In this document: positions 15,155 to 24,104 of the stretch, piece after piece
How the letters are laid out: each line of letters opens with the position of its first letter
Position numbering within the stretch: the first letter of the stretch is position 1
Assembly (NCBI GenBank): GCA_030272835.1
Contig: SZOQ01000011.1
Span: forward strand, 1-34,757
Origin: 2-12-FULL-60-25 sp003576745
Lineage (GTDB): Bacteria > Patescibacteriota > Patescibacteriia > 2-12-FULL-60-25
Length of the DNA: 34,757 bases
Reading direction: 5' to 3'
The notes under the pieces: generated by a model
Seen by the model: the letters and a program-made list of their open reading frames with translations, nothing else
Database searches by the model: none
What the model was told of the DNA's origin: nothing
Translations under genes and position numbers: made by a program

Positions 15155-15385
15155 CGGGAAGTTGCGTAGGGCATGGGCCATGCGGCGAGCGAGATGCGGG
15201 GGTGCGGCATGCGGAAAGAGCGCGTAGGACGTAGTTGCGTAGGACGCAGGTCGTGAATCGTGAGGTATGGGTCGTGAGTCATGGGGGAGTTGCGTAGTAC
15301 ATAGGGCGTAGTTGCGAATGGGGGAGCAGAATTTTCCCCATAACTCATAACCTGTTTCCCTTTGCCCTCTTTTCCCAATCGCCAT
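15155..15385. repeat. Intergenic word-repeat block D
   Basis: No gene in about 280 bp. Contains ttgcgtagggcatggg, gagatgcgggggtgcggcatgcgg, gtaggacgtagttgcgtagg, gtgaatcgtgagg, a long run of further gtag words, then ccataactcataacc and ccctttgccctc before the ATG at 15394. The same words occur in blocks A, E, F and J. Confidence 0.8.
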
Positions 15386-15393
15386 CCACCAAC

Positions 15394-15837
15394 ATGCTTA
15401 CCGAATTCGTCTCCCTCCTGTTGACGCGTGAAGAACTTCTCGAAATCCGCGAAGCGTTGCTTATGCGCGCGATGGTAGAGGATGATCTTCGGCGTATGGA
15501 CGGCCTGGAAGATGTCGGGAAGCGGCTTCTGCTCGATAAAATCGAACAGCTTGCGCTCGCGGATACGAGATCATCCATACAAACGCAGCGCCGACTTGAT
15601 GATGAGCTGTGGCAGCATGCGTGGCTTTCTTATACGGACGAATGGGCTTGGTTTCGCGCAAAGCAGGACGTCATGAAAGAATTGGGAGATATGGCATTGC
15701 AAACGCCTGAAGCACAGATTGAAGATCTCACGCATCGTCGATACCACAAATCATTTAATGCATATGTCGCCGAGCTTGATATGGAGCAGGAGGGCAGCGA
15801 CCGGCGATCGAAGGTAAAGAAGCCGAAGAAGAAATAG
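15394..15837 (+). CDS. Hypothetical cytoplasmic alpha-helical protein
   Basis: A 147-aa, highly charged and probably all-helical protein with no signal, membrane segment or cysteine. Stretches such as LTREELLEIREALLMRAMVEDDLRRM and EWAWFRAKQDVMKELGDMAL look amphipathic. The C-terminus is lysine-rich (KVKKPKKK). Function not recognised. It is flanked on both sides by repeat blocks; the upstream block ends only 8 nt before its ATG. Confidence 0.7.
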   Translation: MLTEFVSLLLTREELLEIREALLMRAMVEDDLRRMDGLEDVGKRLLLDKIEQLALADTRSSIQTQRRLDDELWQHAWLSYTDEWAWFRAKQDVMKELGDMALQTPEAQIEDLTHRRYHKSFNAYVAELDMEQEGSDRRSKVKKPKKK

Positions 15838-15841
15838 AGAA

Positions 15842-16070
15842 AGCTTTGCGTGGTTGCGTAGGACGTAGGTCGTGAGTTATGCGGTATGCGGGTTTCGGGA
15901 TGCGAAAAGTGCGTAGGACGTGGTGCGTAGGATGCGGAATAGGAAGTAGGGAGTGGGAAGTAGGATGCAGGGGCGCGGCATGCCGCGCCCCTGCAGGACG
16001 TAGCGGCATAGGGGGAGCACAATCTTCCTCATAACCCGTAACCCGTTCCCTTTGCCCTTACCCCGTAACC
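15842..16070. repeat. Intergenic word-repeat block E with perfect GGCATGCC-centred palindrome
   Basis: No gene. Holds the module gggatgcgaaaagtgcg / taggacgtggtgcgtagg / atgcggaatag, shared in the same order with 16380-16680 and 30990-31275. Next comes a palindrome centred on GGCATGCC with long GC-rich arms (tgcaggggcgcggcatgccgc and its complement). The right end has cataacccgtaacccg and ccctttgccc. Confidence 0.85.
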
Positions 16071-16076
16071 CTTCAC

Positions 16077-16343
16077 CTATTCTTCCAGCAATTCCAGACC
16101 CTGAACCGAATCTTGCGTTACGGAAATATCTTTGTTTTTACCGAAAAGCGATAACTCCTCTCCAGCAAGAGAGGGGAGAGCGAAGCTTAAATAGATCGCC
16201 GCGCCGACAATAAAAAGGAGAATACCGACCATGGTATAGATAAATGCGCCCCGGAATTCGTAAAAGGCGAGGGCGAGATAATTCAGGGAGATCGCCAGAA
16301 TCACAAGGAGAAAGACAATCGCGAGCGTCGTCCAAAACAGCAT
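16077..16343 (-). CDS. Small two-helix membrane protein
   Basis: An 88-aa protein with two long hydrophobic segments (MLFWTTLAIVFLLVILAISLNYLALAF and IYTMVGILLFIVGAAIYLSFAL) and an acidic C-terminus. Function unknown. Start at 16343 is the only Met before the first helix; upstream in-frame sequence is repeat-derived. It lies between two repeat blocks. Confidence 0.65.
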   Translation of the reverse strand: MLFWTTLAIVFLLVILAISLNYLALAFYEFRGAFIYTMVGILLFIVGAAIYLSFALPSLAGEELSLFGKNKDISVTQDSVQGLELLEE

Positions 16344-16379
16344 ATTCTTAAGCCTAGCCCGTTTGACATGAAAGTCAAG

Positions 16380-16680
16380 GAAGGCGAGTAGGGAGTGGAG
16401 GGGTGGCCGTGAGCCGTGAGCCTTGCGCCATACGGTATGCGGGTTGCGGGATGCGAAAAGAGTACGTAGGCGTGGTGCGTAGGATGCGGAATAGGGAGTG
16501 GGGAGTAGGATGTAGAGGATGTAGGGCGCGGCATGCCGCGACCTGTAGGACGCAGTTGCGTAGGACGTGGGCCATGCGCCGTGAGCCATGCGCCCCGCAA
16601 CCCGAATCCCATAACCAATAACCAATAACCCGTAACCAAAACCCCGTTCCCTTTGCCTTTGCCCTCCTTTCCCAAGCGCT
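16380..16680. repeat. Intergenic word-repeat block F
   Basis: About 300 bp with no gene. Same ordered module as blocks E and J (gggatgcgaaaagagtacg, cgtggtgcgtaggatgcgg, gtaggatgtag, gcggcatgccgc), then gtaggacgtgg, cgtgagccatgcgcc, repeated cataaccaataacc words and ccctttgcctttgccctcc. Confidence 0.85.
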
Positions 16681-16688
16681 CATTCCCA

Positions 16689-16717
16689 TTGTTTTTTGCA
16701 GGTTTTTCGTTTATACT
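16689..16717 (+). promoter_or_regulatory. Promoter of the 541-aa membrane protein
   Basis: TTGTTT, a 17-nt spacer and TATACT, ending 11 nt before the ATG at 16729. The 5' leader would be only a few nucleotides long. Confidence 0.6.
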
Positions 16718-16728
16718 GCGCCTATTCT

Positions 16729-18354
16729 ATGCCTCTCCATGAGCTGTCCCCGCACGGGGAGGAGGAGTCAAAGCATGTCGTTGAATATGACCAACGAAAA
16801 ACCGGGCAGGTCCTGCACGCGGTAAAGCCTCCGCCCGTCGCTCTGCCTCCGGAAGAGGCGCGCATTACTGTCCACGCCGCCGTGAGCCGCATTTCGGTAA
16901 TTTATGAAAAGCTCCGGAATGCCGTGGAGTATCGCGAAGAGCATTTGCTTCGGAAAGGCGCGATCGTGCGCATTCTTCGGCGCCAGCTTTTGCTGGAAGC
17001 CGATCCGTACGTCATCGCGCACAATCTTATCCGCGAGCTTATCGCGGCACGCTACTTGCCGAATGAAACGCTTCCGGAAACGAAGGTGGATGACGGCGCG
17101 CTGATTGTTAGAAAATACCAGGCGATTGCCCGGACGAATATCGGTGACGAAAAGCACTTCAAATGGCTTTTGGGCGTCGTCGCCACGGAACTCGAAGAAA
17201 CGCTCGACGATCATCGGCGGGAAAAAGCGGTTGTGACGTATCTGTACGAACAACTGTCGGACCGTATACATGTGCGCGGCATTGAACTGGACGATATGGA
17301 GCGCCGTCTGCAGATTTATGTTGCGTGCTATCGCATGCTCGTGAAGGCGGACGACGAAGCCGTAAGTTACAAATTCTTGCGCGCCTATTTGCAGGAATGG
17401 AATAAGCCGGAAGCATGGCTGGAAAACTCTGAGGCCGTTGCCGAACGGCTAGTATATGTCCATGAGCGCATTCAGGAACGGTTAAAGCATCCCATCACCA
17501 CCCGGTTTCAGCGCGCCGTCAAGCCCTGGGCCGTTTCGCTCTGGATGCTGGCGAGCGCGCTTGATGAGGAAAAGGAAGGCGCATACATGCTTTCCAGCCG
17601 CGAGGAAACGCATGCGGCCGTGGCGCGCGTGGTTGAAAAAAAAGAAAAAGAAGCACGCGCCAAACTGCGGCGCGGCACCATTCGGGCCATGATGTACCTG
17701 TTCATTACGAAAATGGTCATCGCATTCATTCTGGAAGTGCCGATCGAATATTACCTGTACGCTCGCGTAGATACCTTCCCGCTCGCCGTGAATGTGCTGT
17801 TTCCGGTGGTGCTCATGTTCTTTGTCGGCATCCTCATCCGCCGCCCCGGATCCGCAAACCGCTTGCGCATTCTGCAGGGCGTGGACGAGCTGTTGGCGCC
17901 GCAGGGCGTGCCGGCGCAGGAAATCCGTAGCCCGCGCAAACGCCGCGGCCTTTCCCTGTGGTTCTTCCGTTTTCTCTATCTTTTTATGTTCGTAGTGAGT
18001 TTCGGCGTTATCGGCTCCGTTCTCGATGCCATTGGATTCACGCTTATCGCTATTATCGTCTTTTTCTTCTTTTTGTCTCTCGTCAGCTTCTTCGGCTATC
18101 GCTTGCGGCAGACAGCCCGGGAAATCATCGTGGTAAAACAAAAAGAACGTCTGTCCACGGCTATCTTAGACTTTTTTGCGCTCCCTATTCTCCGCGCCGG
18201 ACAATGGCTGTCTATTTCCATTTCGCGCCTGAACGTGTTTGCATTCGTGTTCGATGTTTTATTCGAAGCTCCGCTCAAGCTCTTTCTCGGCGTCCTTGAG
18301 GAATCATTGAGCTTCATCCGCGAAAAGAAAGAGGAATTGACGGACGAAACGTAG
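16729..18354 (+). CDS. Conserved hypothetical membrane protein with large helical cytoplasmic domain
   Basis: A 541-aa protein. Residues ~1-320 are soluble, charged and helix-rich (for example YREEHLLRKGAIVRILRRQLLLEAD, LYEQLSDRIHVRGIELDDMERRLQ). They are followed by two pairs of transmembrane helices (YLFITKMVIAFILEVPIEYYLY, LAVNVLFPVVLMFFVGILI, FFRFLYLFMFVVSFGVIGSV, LIAIIVFFFFLSLVSFFGY) and a C-terminal region with amphipathic segments. I recall similar long proteins in CPR genomes without assigned function. No catalytic motif seen. Start 16729 is chosen over the upstream in-frame Met because the promoter -10 box sits between them. Confidence 0.8.
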   Translation: MPLHELSPHGEEESKHVVEYDQRKTGQVLHAVKPPPVALPPEEARITVHAAVSRISVIYEKLRNAVEYREEHLLRKGAIVRILRRQLLLEADPYVIAHNLIRELIAARYLPNETLPETKVDDGALIVRKYQAIARTNIGDEKHFKWLLGVVATELEETLDDHRREKAVVTYLYEQLSDRIHVRGIELDDMERRLQIYVACYRMLVKADDEAVSYKFLRAYLQEWNKPEAWLENSEAVAERLVYVHERIQERLKHPITTRFQRAVKPWAVSLWMLASALDEEKEGAYMLSSREETHAAVARVVEKKEKEARAKLRRGTIRAMMYLFITKMVIAFILEVPIEYYLYARVDTFPLAVNVLFPVVLMFFVGILIRRPGSANRLRILQGVDELLAPQGVPAQEIRSPRKRRGLSLWFFRFLYLFMFVVSFGVIGSVLDAIGFTLIAIIVFFFFLSLVSFFGYRLRQTAREIIVVKQKERLSTAILDFFALPILRAGQWLSISISRLNVFAFVFDVLFEAPLKLFLGVLEESLSFIREKKEELTDET

Positions 18355-18527
18355 AGTCTCTGGAAGAAACGCGGCGACGGTCACGATTGATTTAATATGC
18401 ATAACCGGAAAACGAAAAACCCTCTTTGCAAATCACGATATCCGGGCGGGGGATTGCGCTCGAGTTTCACAGACAGGTTTTGAATTATTAGGAGATATGA
18501 GATCGGGAAGACGATGAAGTCCTTCCA

Positions 18528-18848
18528 TTAAAATGAGATAATTTTGTCGCTTTCTTTCACGAGGGTATAGAGATCATTCATGGTGGACATGGGGCACGTT
18601 TCCGAACCTTTTGATCCGCGTTTTTCCAAGCATGTACCGCAGGCCAGAATGTTCCCGTTTCCCTCCAGAAACAATGTCGCCTGTTCTTTGATGCGAAAAT
18701 CCGCGCTGTCGAGCGATTCATATTCAACGCCTTTTCCCAGCAGAAACAGTTTTACCTCATCACCCTTGTTCAGGGAAAAATTTCCGAATCGGAAGGCATT
18801 CCAAACCGTTTCAGCGTCGTTTGAATACATGATGATTCCAAGTTTCAT
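18528..18848 (-). CDS. DsrE-family (sulfur-relay-like) protein
   Basis: A 106-aa protein with the DsrE/F fold pattern: KLGIIMYSNDAETVWNAFRFG, then EVKLFLLGKGVEYESL, a long helix (EQATLFLEGNGNILACGTC) and a C-terminal STMNDLYTLVKESDKIISF. The invariant Cys of the family lies in ACGTC; three cysteines (ACGTC and ETC) are present. DsrE-like proteins take part in sulfur transfer in several pathways, though many single-domain members are uncharacterised. An extended -10-like TGTTAAAAT lies 13 nt before the ATG. It is the last gene after the copper ATPase and the AT-rich gene on the same strand. Confidence 0.85.
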   Translation of the reverse strand: MKLGIIMYSNDAETVWNAFRFGNFSLNKGDEVKLFLLGKGVEYESLDSADFRIKEQATLFLEGNGNILACGTCLEKRGSKGSETCPMSTMNDLYTLVKESDKIISF

Positions 18849-18877
18849 AGGATTGATGGATATTTTAACATTTGGCG

Positions 18878-19327
18878 TCAGACACTTTTGTAGATATCCT
18901 TCTCGAATCTTTCAAAAGCCATTTTGAAATCTTCAAAGTATTTTCCGATATATAGATGATACACACCACACTTATCAAGGCGAATACCCGTTTCGCTCCT
19001 CAATCCTGGCATATATATAATACAATTTTTTTTCACATAGTATTCATGTGCCAGACCGCACCTCAAAAATTTGTATATGCCCGAATCATTTTTGAGTAAT
19101 TCTTTATATTTTTTACCCATGTATCTGAAAAAATAGTTAAAATTCTTTTTTGATTCTCCAATTTTAAATGTATTCCTTATTAGGCCCCCTGCAAATTCTG
19201 TATAACACATGAGGCCAAGCGCGCATAGGAAATTTCCGGCATGTTTGCCGCTTTTCGCGATGTCAATTTCTCTTTGGATATCAGAAAATATGAAATTCTC
19301 GGCTTGCTTATAATCTGAATAATTCAT
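18878..19327 (-). CDS. AT-rich hypothetical protein, possible acquired gene
   Basis: A 149-aa protein rich in Lys, Asn, Phe and Tyr with no signal peptide. Motifs of unknown meaning: GLMCYTEFAGGL, FLRCGLAHEYYVKKN, HLYIGKYFEDF. I recall a family with a similar 'CGLxHEY' stretch in scattered bacteria, function unknown. Its base composition is clearly more AT-rich than both neighbours, like the integron cassette at 24255-24956, which suggests recent transfer. I find no attC-like site beside it. Confidence 0.7.
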   Translation of the reverse strand: MNYSDYKQAENFIFSDIQREIDIAKSGKHAGNFLCALGLMCYTEFAGGLIRNTFKIGESKKNFNYFFRYMGKKYKELLKNDSGIYKFLRCGLAHEYYVKKNCIIYMPGLRSETGIRLDKCGVYHLYIGKYFEDFKMAFERFEKDIYKSV

Positions 19328-19338
19328 ACTTCATTCGA

Positions 19339-21504
19339 TTATCCCAGTGTTTTCTTTTTCAGGAGAAGCGCATTGATGGCCACGATGACGGTGCTCAAAG
19401 ACATAAAAACCGCCGCGAGCGCCGGCTGAAGAAGAATGCCTCTGAAGGCGAGCACCCCGGCCGCAAGGGGCAAGGCGACAATATTGTACCCGGTTGCCCA
19501 GAAAAGATTCTGGATCATTTTTGCATACGTCATACTGGAGAGCCGGATGATTTTTTCGATATCCCGGGGGTCGTTTCTGACGAGAATAATCCCCGCAGAC
19601 TCAATGGCCACATTCGTGCCTGCGCCAATGGCAATGCCGAGATCGGCCTGTGTCAATGCCGGCGCATCGTTAATACCGTCGCCCACCATGGCAACCTTCA
19701 GGCCGCGGTCTTGCAGCTCCTTGACCTTTTCCGATTTTTGATGCGGCAATACCCGCGCAAAATACTCGTCAATGCCGAGCTCCTGGCTGACCCATGCCGC
19801 CACGTCCTCGGAATCGCCGGTAATCATCGTTGTCCGGATTCCCAGGCGTTTGAGCGCGCGGACGGCGTCGCGGGATTCTTCCCGGATAATGTCGGCGAGT
19901 GCCAGGGCTCCTATCAGTTCCCTGTCGTTCACAACGTAAATGACGGTTTGACCTTTTTGGCCGGCGTCATGGATGTGTTTGGAAAGCTCCGCAGGGACGC
20001 GAATTCCCCGGCTGTCCAATAGCGCGGGACCGCCGACAACAACTTCTTTTCCTTCGATAAACGCTCTTACCCCCACGCCTGTCACTGCTTCGAATTTTTT
20101 CGGTTCATTCAACGAGAGTCCGCGTTCTTTTGCTTTCGCGACAACCGCCTTCGCGATGGGATGTTCGGACAGGGCATCAAGAGAAGCCGCGGTTTCCAAT
20201 ACCTCGTCTTTGGTATGCGTACCGGTATTCCAGATTTCGACAACGCCGAATTCACCCTTGGTGAGCGTTCCCGTTTTATCGAACAATACCGTATCAATGG
20301 TACGGGCGGCCTCCAGGGCAAGCCGCTGTTTTATGAGAAAACCGTTTTGCGCCGCTTTGGTGGTGGAAATGGAAGCGACGAGAGGCACGGCAAGCCCCAG
20401 CGCATGCGGACAGGCGATAACAAGGACCGCCACGAGCCTCGCCATCGCAAAACCGGCTCCGGAACCGGCGGCGAGCCATGCGATGAGCGTCACGATGCCG
20501 CCTGAAACGGCGACAACGGTTAAATACAAAGCCGCTCTGTCAGAGAGAATCTGCAGCCGTGATTTTGACGCCTGCGCTTCGGCGACCAGCCGCATCACGC
20601 CGGCAAGAAAAGTTTTTTCTCCAATGTTCGTAACGCGAATTTTTAACGCGCCGCCGCCGTTGATGGTGCCCGCGATGACGGCGTCCCCGTCTTTTTTGGA
20701 AACCGGCTTTGATTCCCCGGTAACCATTGACTCGTTCACATCCGATTCTCCTTCGATGATGTTTCCGTCAGCCGGAATTTTCGATCCGGGCCGTACGAGA
20801 ACCGTATCATTCTCGCGGAGTTCGGAAAGGGAGATTGTAGCCGTCTTTCCGTTTCGCAGGATTTCGGCGGTATCCGGAAGCAGTTTTGACAACTCCTTCA
20901 GCGCGCCCTGCGCTCCGCTCACCGCGCGCATTTCAAGCCAGTGGCCGAGGAGCATGATGGTGATAAGGGTTGTCAGTTCCCAAAACAAGGCTTCCGTGCC
21001 GGCAAAAACCGCATAGATGCTCCAGAAATATGCCGCGGAAATGGCAATGCCGATAAGCGTCATCATTCCGGGGAGGCGAGCCCGCATTTCCCTCCATGCG
21101 CCTGCGAGGAAGACCATCCCGCCGTAGAAATACACGATCGATCCGAAGGCCAAAGGCATGTATTCCGAACCCGGGAATTCCGGCGGGGACCAGGCAAAGA
21201 TATTTTCGATAACATCGGCGTAGATCACCACGGGGATGGTGAGCGCCAGGGAAATCCAGAACTTTCGGAAAAACATCGCGGTGCTGTGACCCGCATGCCT
21301 GTCCATCGCGCCTGCGGACGGGGAACCGCTCCATGCGCGTTTTGCATGAGCAAATGTTTTCGTGCCGCGTCTGGCGCGGTTCTTGCCCGCATTCTGTTTT
21401 GCGGGAATAAGATTCATGCCGCATTCGGGGCATATGCCCGGCATGTTCCGTTGCACATCCGGATGCATGGGGCAGGTATAGATATTTTTCGTGTTCCGTG
21501 CCAT
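19339..21504 (-). CDS. copB: Copper/heavy-metal P1B-type ATPase, CopB-like
   Basis: A 721-aa metal pump. Residues 8-33 form a heavy-metal-binding domain (YTCPMHPDVQRNMPGICPECGMNLIP) in place of HMA domains. About eight transmembrane helices follow. The transmembrane metal site is CPH (365-367, ACPHALGLAVP), typical of the CopB-type subgroup (P1B-3), generally associated with Cu(II)/Cu(I)/Ag export. Actuator TGES 262-265, phosphorylation motif DKTGT 409-413, nucleotide-domain SEHP 446-449 and hinge GDGINDAPAL are all intact. A His-rich stretch (DRHAGH) precedes the first helix. A TATACT box lies 14 nt upstream of the ATG. Together with the operon at 0.2-6.1 kb this shows strong investment in copper handling. 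Confidence 0.93.
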   Translation of the reverse strand: MARNTKNIYTCPMHPDVQRNMPGICPECGMNLIPAKQNAGKNRARRGTKTFAHAKRAWSGSPSAGAMDRHAGHSTAMFFRKFWISLALTIPVVIYADVIENIFAWSPPEFPGSEYMPLAFGSIVYFYGGMVFLAGAWREMRARLPGMMTLIGIAISAAYFWSIYAVFAGTEALFWELTTLITIMLLGHWLEMRAVSGAQGALKELSKLLPDTAEILRNGKTATISLSELRENDTVLVRPGSKIPADGNIIEGESDVNESMVTGESKPVSKKDGDAVIAGTINGGGALKIRVTNIGEKTFLAGVMRLVAEAQASKSRLQILSDRAALYLTVVAVSGGIVTLIAWLAAGSGAGFAMARLVAVLVIACPHALGLAVPLVASISTTKAAQNGFLIKQRLALEAARTIDTVLFDKTGTLTKGEFGVVEIWNTGTHTKDEVLETAASLDALSEHPIAKAVVAKAKERGLSLNEPKKFEAVTGVGVRAFIEGKEVVVGGPALLDSRGIRVPAELSKHIHDAGQKGQTVIYVVNDRELIGALALADIIREESRDAVRALKRLGIRTTMITGDSEDVAAWVSQELGIDEYFARVLPHQKSEKVKELQDRGLKVAMVGDGINDAPALTQADLGIAIGAGTNVAIESAGIILVRNDPRDIEKIIRLSSMTYAKMIQNLFWATGYNIVALPLAAGVLAFRGILLQPALAAVFMSLSTVIVAINALLLKKKTLG

Positions 21505-21563
21505 AGGTGGATCGTAATAGTATACGCGGAAAAAATCGTCGTCACCGGTGGGGGTGAAGTCTG

Positions 21564-22061
21564 TCAGGCCGGCATTGCAAAATGTTTGCGCGTGTCCTTT
21601 ACAATCTGCTGGACGCACCATGCGGCATAATAGCCGCCCAGGAGTTTTCCCAGCCAGGCATGCTTGATCGGAAGGTCGTATTCAATGGACGCGCGCAGGG
21701 TAGATCCGTTTTTTTTCGGCGTGATTTTCACGTTCATACGGTAATGGCCGATCACCAGGAGGGCGGGCGTTCCCACCGTTTCCCAGCTTTTTTCGCGCGG
21801 CGGCTCGCGATGCGTAATGACCTCGTCGAGCGAGAGCGTCATTCCGAATACATTCCCCTTCATGCGGATGCGGGATCCGATCTTCCGGCCGCGTTCGGCA
21901 TCCACCCGAGTGCTCATGCGCCCGCCGCCCATCATCCACGACGACGTATTCATGTGCGAAGAAAGGCGGGCAGGATCGTCTACATAGGCGAATACGTCCG
22001 AGGGATCGGCAGGGATAAATGCACGATCTTCATATTGCCGTGCAAAATGGCGGGATGGCAT
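21564..22061 (-). CDS. SRPBCC (START-like) family protein
   Basis: A 165-aa single-domain protein of the SRPBCC superfamily, a helix-grip fold with a hydrophobic ligand cavity. Evidence: YEDRAFIPADPSDVFAYVDDPARLSSHM near the N-terminus, a central beta-rich part with EVITHREPPREKSWETVG, and a long C-terminal helix (GGYYAAWCVQQIVKDTRKHF). The stretch SSWMMGGGRM is a feature I associate with one uncharacterised subfamily. Ligand unknown. Start chosen at 22061 because the family begins close to 'RQYED'; an ATG at 22091 in the same frame is an alternative. It lies 60 bp upstream of the copper ATPase, same strand. Confidence 0.8.
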   Translation of the reverse strand: MPSRHFARQYEDRAFIPADPSDVFAYVDDPARLSSHMNTSSWMMGGGRMSTRVDAERGRKIGSRIRMKGNVFGMTLSLDEVITHREPPREKSWETVGTPALLVIGHYRMNVKITPKKNGSTLRASIEYDLPIKHAWLGKLLGGYYAAWCVQQIVKDTRKHFAMPA

Positions 22062-22151
22062 GGCGCTACGGCTGTTTGCCTGCAGTAGCATATCCCGCGA
22101 TGCGCGATATCGCCAGCGTATTGGGCGAACGCTTCCGTTTGAGGCAAAAGG

Positions 22152-22847
22152 TTACGGATTCGGTTTTGGGCCGTAAACAATGAATATCGTTCCTCCGTTC
22201 AGGGTTTCCATGTTCGCATCTTTGATATATCGCCGAATGTCATTCGGGATTGTTTTGGTATAGTCCCAGCTCGCCCAGCGCGTGTATACAAAGGCGATCA
22301 AGGGATTGAACATGCTCCAAAAACCCGTGGGGAGCCGGGCGTCCATAATGGATATGTTTCCATTCTGCCGCAGCGCCGCCACGGCCTTTTCAAGCGCCAT
22401 CATATGACGGGGAATGGCGCTGATGCCGAGAACCGAGATCACGGCATTCACGGGCGTATCGAGTTCAAGCTCCGCGGCGTCGCCCTGAAGAAAGCGTATA
22501 TTGTTCCAGCCGCGGTTTTGAGCGCGTTTTTGGGCGGCCTCCAGCATCTCCTTTGAATAATCGAATGCGACAATGTTTCCCTTCGGTCCCACGGCGCGCT
22601 CAAGGAATTCGAAATTCAAACCTGTTCCGCAAGCTACCTCGAGCACGGTATCGCCATGGCGGAGAGCAAGGGCATCCACCGCCATTTGTCGGAGCCGTCG
22701 CTCCCTGCCGAGGAATGTGATCGCACATGCGGCCTTATAAAAAAGAGGATGGCGGCCCCAGGAACAATATATTTTTTCAACATGAGCAAGGGAAAAGTCC
22801 ATATAGGGGTCTGGAGGCGCAAGCGATGCATGAACCTTTATGGGCAT
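22152..22847 (-). CDS. Class I SAM-dependent methyltransferase
   Basis: A 231-aa Rossmann-fold methyltransferase. Motif I is VLEVACGTGLNFEFL, the acidic residue binding the ribose is in IVAFDYSKEMLEAA, and the adenine-side motif is FLQGDAAELEL. The order and the ending (NGGTIFIVYGPKP) resemble UbiE-like or phosphatidylethanolamine N-methyltransferase-like enzymes. The acceptor is not decidable; a membrane lipid or quinone-like molecule is possible. The N-terminal extension up to the second Met (about residue 16) may be an alternative start. Confidence 0.88.
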   Translation of the reverse strand: MPIKVHASLAPPDPYMDFSLAHVEKIYCSWGRHPLFYKAACAITFLGRERRLRQMAVDALALRHGDTVLEVACGTGLNFEFLERAVGPKGNIVAFDYSKEMLEAAQKRAQNRGWNNIRFLQGDAAELELDTPVNAVISVLGISAIPRHMMALEKAVAALRQNGNISIMDARLPTGFWSMFNPLIAFVYTRWASWDYTKTIPNDIRRYIKDANMETLNGGTIFIVYGPKPNP

Positions 22848-22910
22848 TTTTTTTGCTTTGCGCGCGAAAACGTCAGTATTGTCGACAATGCGTATTATGT
22901 CGTATGCAAC

Positions 22911-23852
22911 TCACGCGAAGATCCCGCCGGCGAGAACAAGGCTCGTCGCGACGAACGCAATATAGATCGCCAGCAATATCGCGCCCTCGCGCCGATCCAT
23001 TTTTTTGCCGCTATGATAAAAATAGGCGAAGAACGCCAGGGTCGCGGCCAAAAAAACGGCAACATTCCAGTATTCGATATTCGTCTCGAACGGAATGGGA
23101 CGGAGGAGCGCCAAGATTCCCAATACCAAGACGTTCGTAAACGACGAGCTTAACAAGTGGCTCAAGGAAAGCTCGGAAGATTTTTTGCGCCACGATGCCA
23201 CGGCAATGCTTATTTCCGGCAGATTCGTGCCTACGGAAAACATCAAAAGGCCGATCATAAGCTGGCTCACGCGGACATACTGAAGCAGATCCAGCGTGAT
23301 TTCCACAATCCAGTGCGATGCAAGGAGCACACCGATAATTCCGGCGATGGCCGCAATGACCGATTTGGTAACTTTGTTTCCATAGCCGATATTAATGTGA
23401 AGAGGCTGTTGGAAGTGGTTGATGCGGTACAGGTAAAAAAGCAGGCCAATATACAAACCGACCATTGCCAGCCCGTCCGCGAGCCCGTAATTCCCATCCA
23501 TGCCGAATATCACCGGGGAAAAAATCACTAGAGCCGCCGGAATCGCTGATGCCAAACGTCCATCGGTTTTGATCTTGTTCTTAAGCACCAGGCTCGCTCC
23601 CAAAATAAGGCCGAGCATGACAATGACGCCGCCGAGCAGATTTCCTACCGATAAGGTGGCGGCGCGATCGATGGTGGCATTGACGCCCAAAGACAGTTCC
23701 GGAAGCGTCGTAACAAGCCCGAGCAGGACGCCGAAGGCGAATAATCGTATGTTGAGAACGGATCCCAGATACCGGATATTCCGTACAGCCATGTCTGCCG
23801 ACCATCCGAGGATGGCAAAAAGGAAAAACAGCGCAAGCGCGTCGAATGCCAT
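22911..23852 (-). CDS. Na+/Ca2+ exchanger-family cation antiporter
   Basis: A 313-aa membrane protein with about ten helices in two inverted halves. The alpha-1 repeat is LGLVTTLPELSLGVNATI...SVGNLLGG and the alpha-2 repeat FSVGTNLPEISIAVASWRKKSSELSLSHLLSSSFTNV, each with the acidic residue (TLPE, NLPE) that binds cations in the CaCA superfamily. This matches the YrbG-type bacterial subgroup. It probably exports Ca2+ (or another divalent cation) in exchange for Na+/H+. It is the first of four or five minus-strand genes with ion-related roles. Confidence 0.9.
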   Translation of the reverse strand: MAFDALALFFLFAILGWSADMAVRNIRYLGSVLNIRLFAFGVLLGLVTTLPELSLGVNATIDRAATLSVGNLLGGVIVMLGLILGASLVLKNKIKTDGRLASAIPAALVIFSPVIFGMDGNYGLADGLAMVGLYIGLLFYLYRINHFQQPLHINIGYGNKVTKSVIAAIAGIIGVLLASHWIVEITLDLLQYVRVSQLMIGLLMFSVGTNLPEISIAVASWRKKSSELSLSHLLSSSFTNVLVLGILALLRPIPFETNIEYWNVAVFLAATLAFFAYFYHSGKKMDRREGAILLAIYIAFVATSLVLAGGIFA

Positions 23853-24069
23853 AGATGGAGGTTGTCGTCAGCAAAGTATATCGGGCGTTGGGAGATATCG
23901 CCAGTACGAGACGGTCGAAACAGGAGAGGGGAGGTTTGATGCGTACGCTTGTACTCTCTGGAATGAAAGGGATAAATTTTCCCGACCAATACCCCCGAGC
24001 GGAGCGGAAGAAAACACCTTATTCCCCTCTATAATTAAAGAAAAAGAAATTTGAAAATTTTTTAAAACA

Positions 24070-24085
24070 ATTGGGCGATAGCCCA
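24070..24085 (-). terminator. Hairpin terminator after the integron-like cassette
   Basis: Self-complementary TTGGGC-GATA-GCCCAA followed on the minus strand by TTGTTTT. It lies just beyond the cassette's distal end and would stop transcription coming from the cassette promoter. Confidence 0.55.
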
Positions 24086-24104
24086 AAAAAGAAAAGGAAT
24101 ATTT

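Noticed and set aside
15155..16680. CRISPR array
   Set aside because: Repeated words are short, of varied length and spacing, with no constant repeat-spacer unit and no cas genes in the window.
20941..21630. Plus-strand reading frame opposite the copper ATPase
   Set aside because: Antisense of an intact P1B ATPase; high GC at third positions produces long shadow frames.
23500..24054. Plus-strand reading frame antisense to the cation exchanger
   Set aside because: Shadow of a well-supported conserved gene on the minus strand; sequence lacks recognisable domains.
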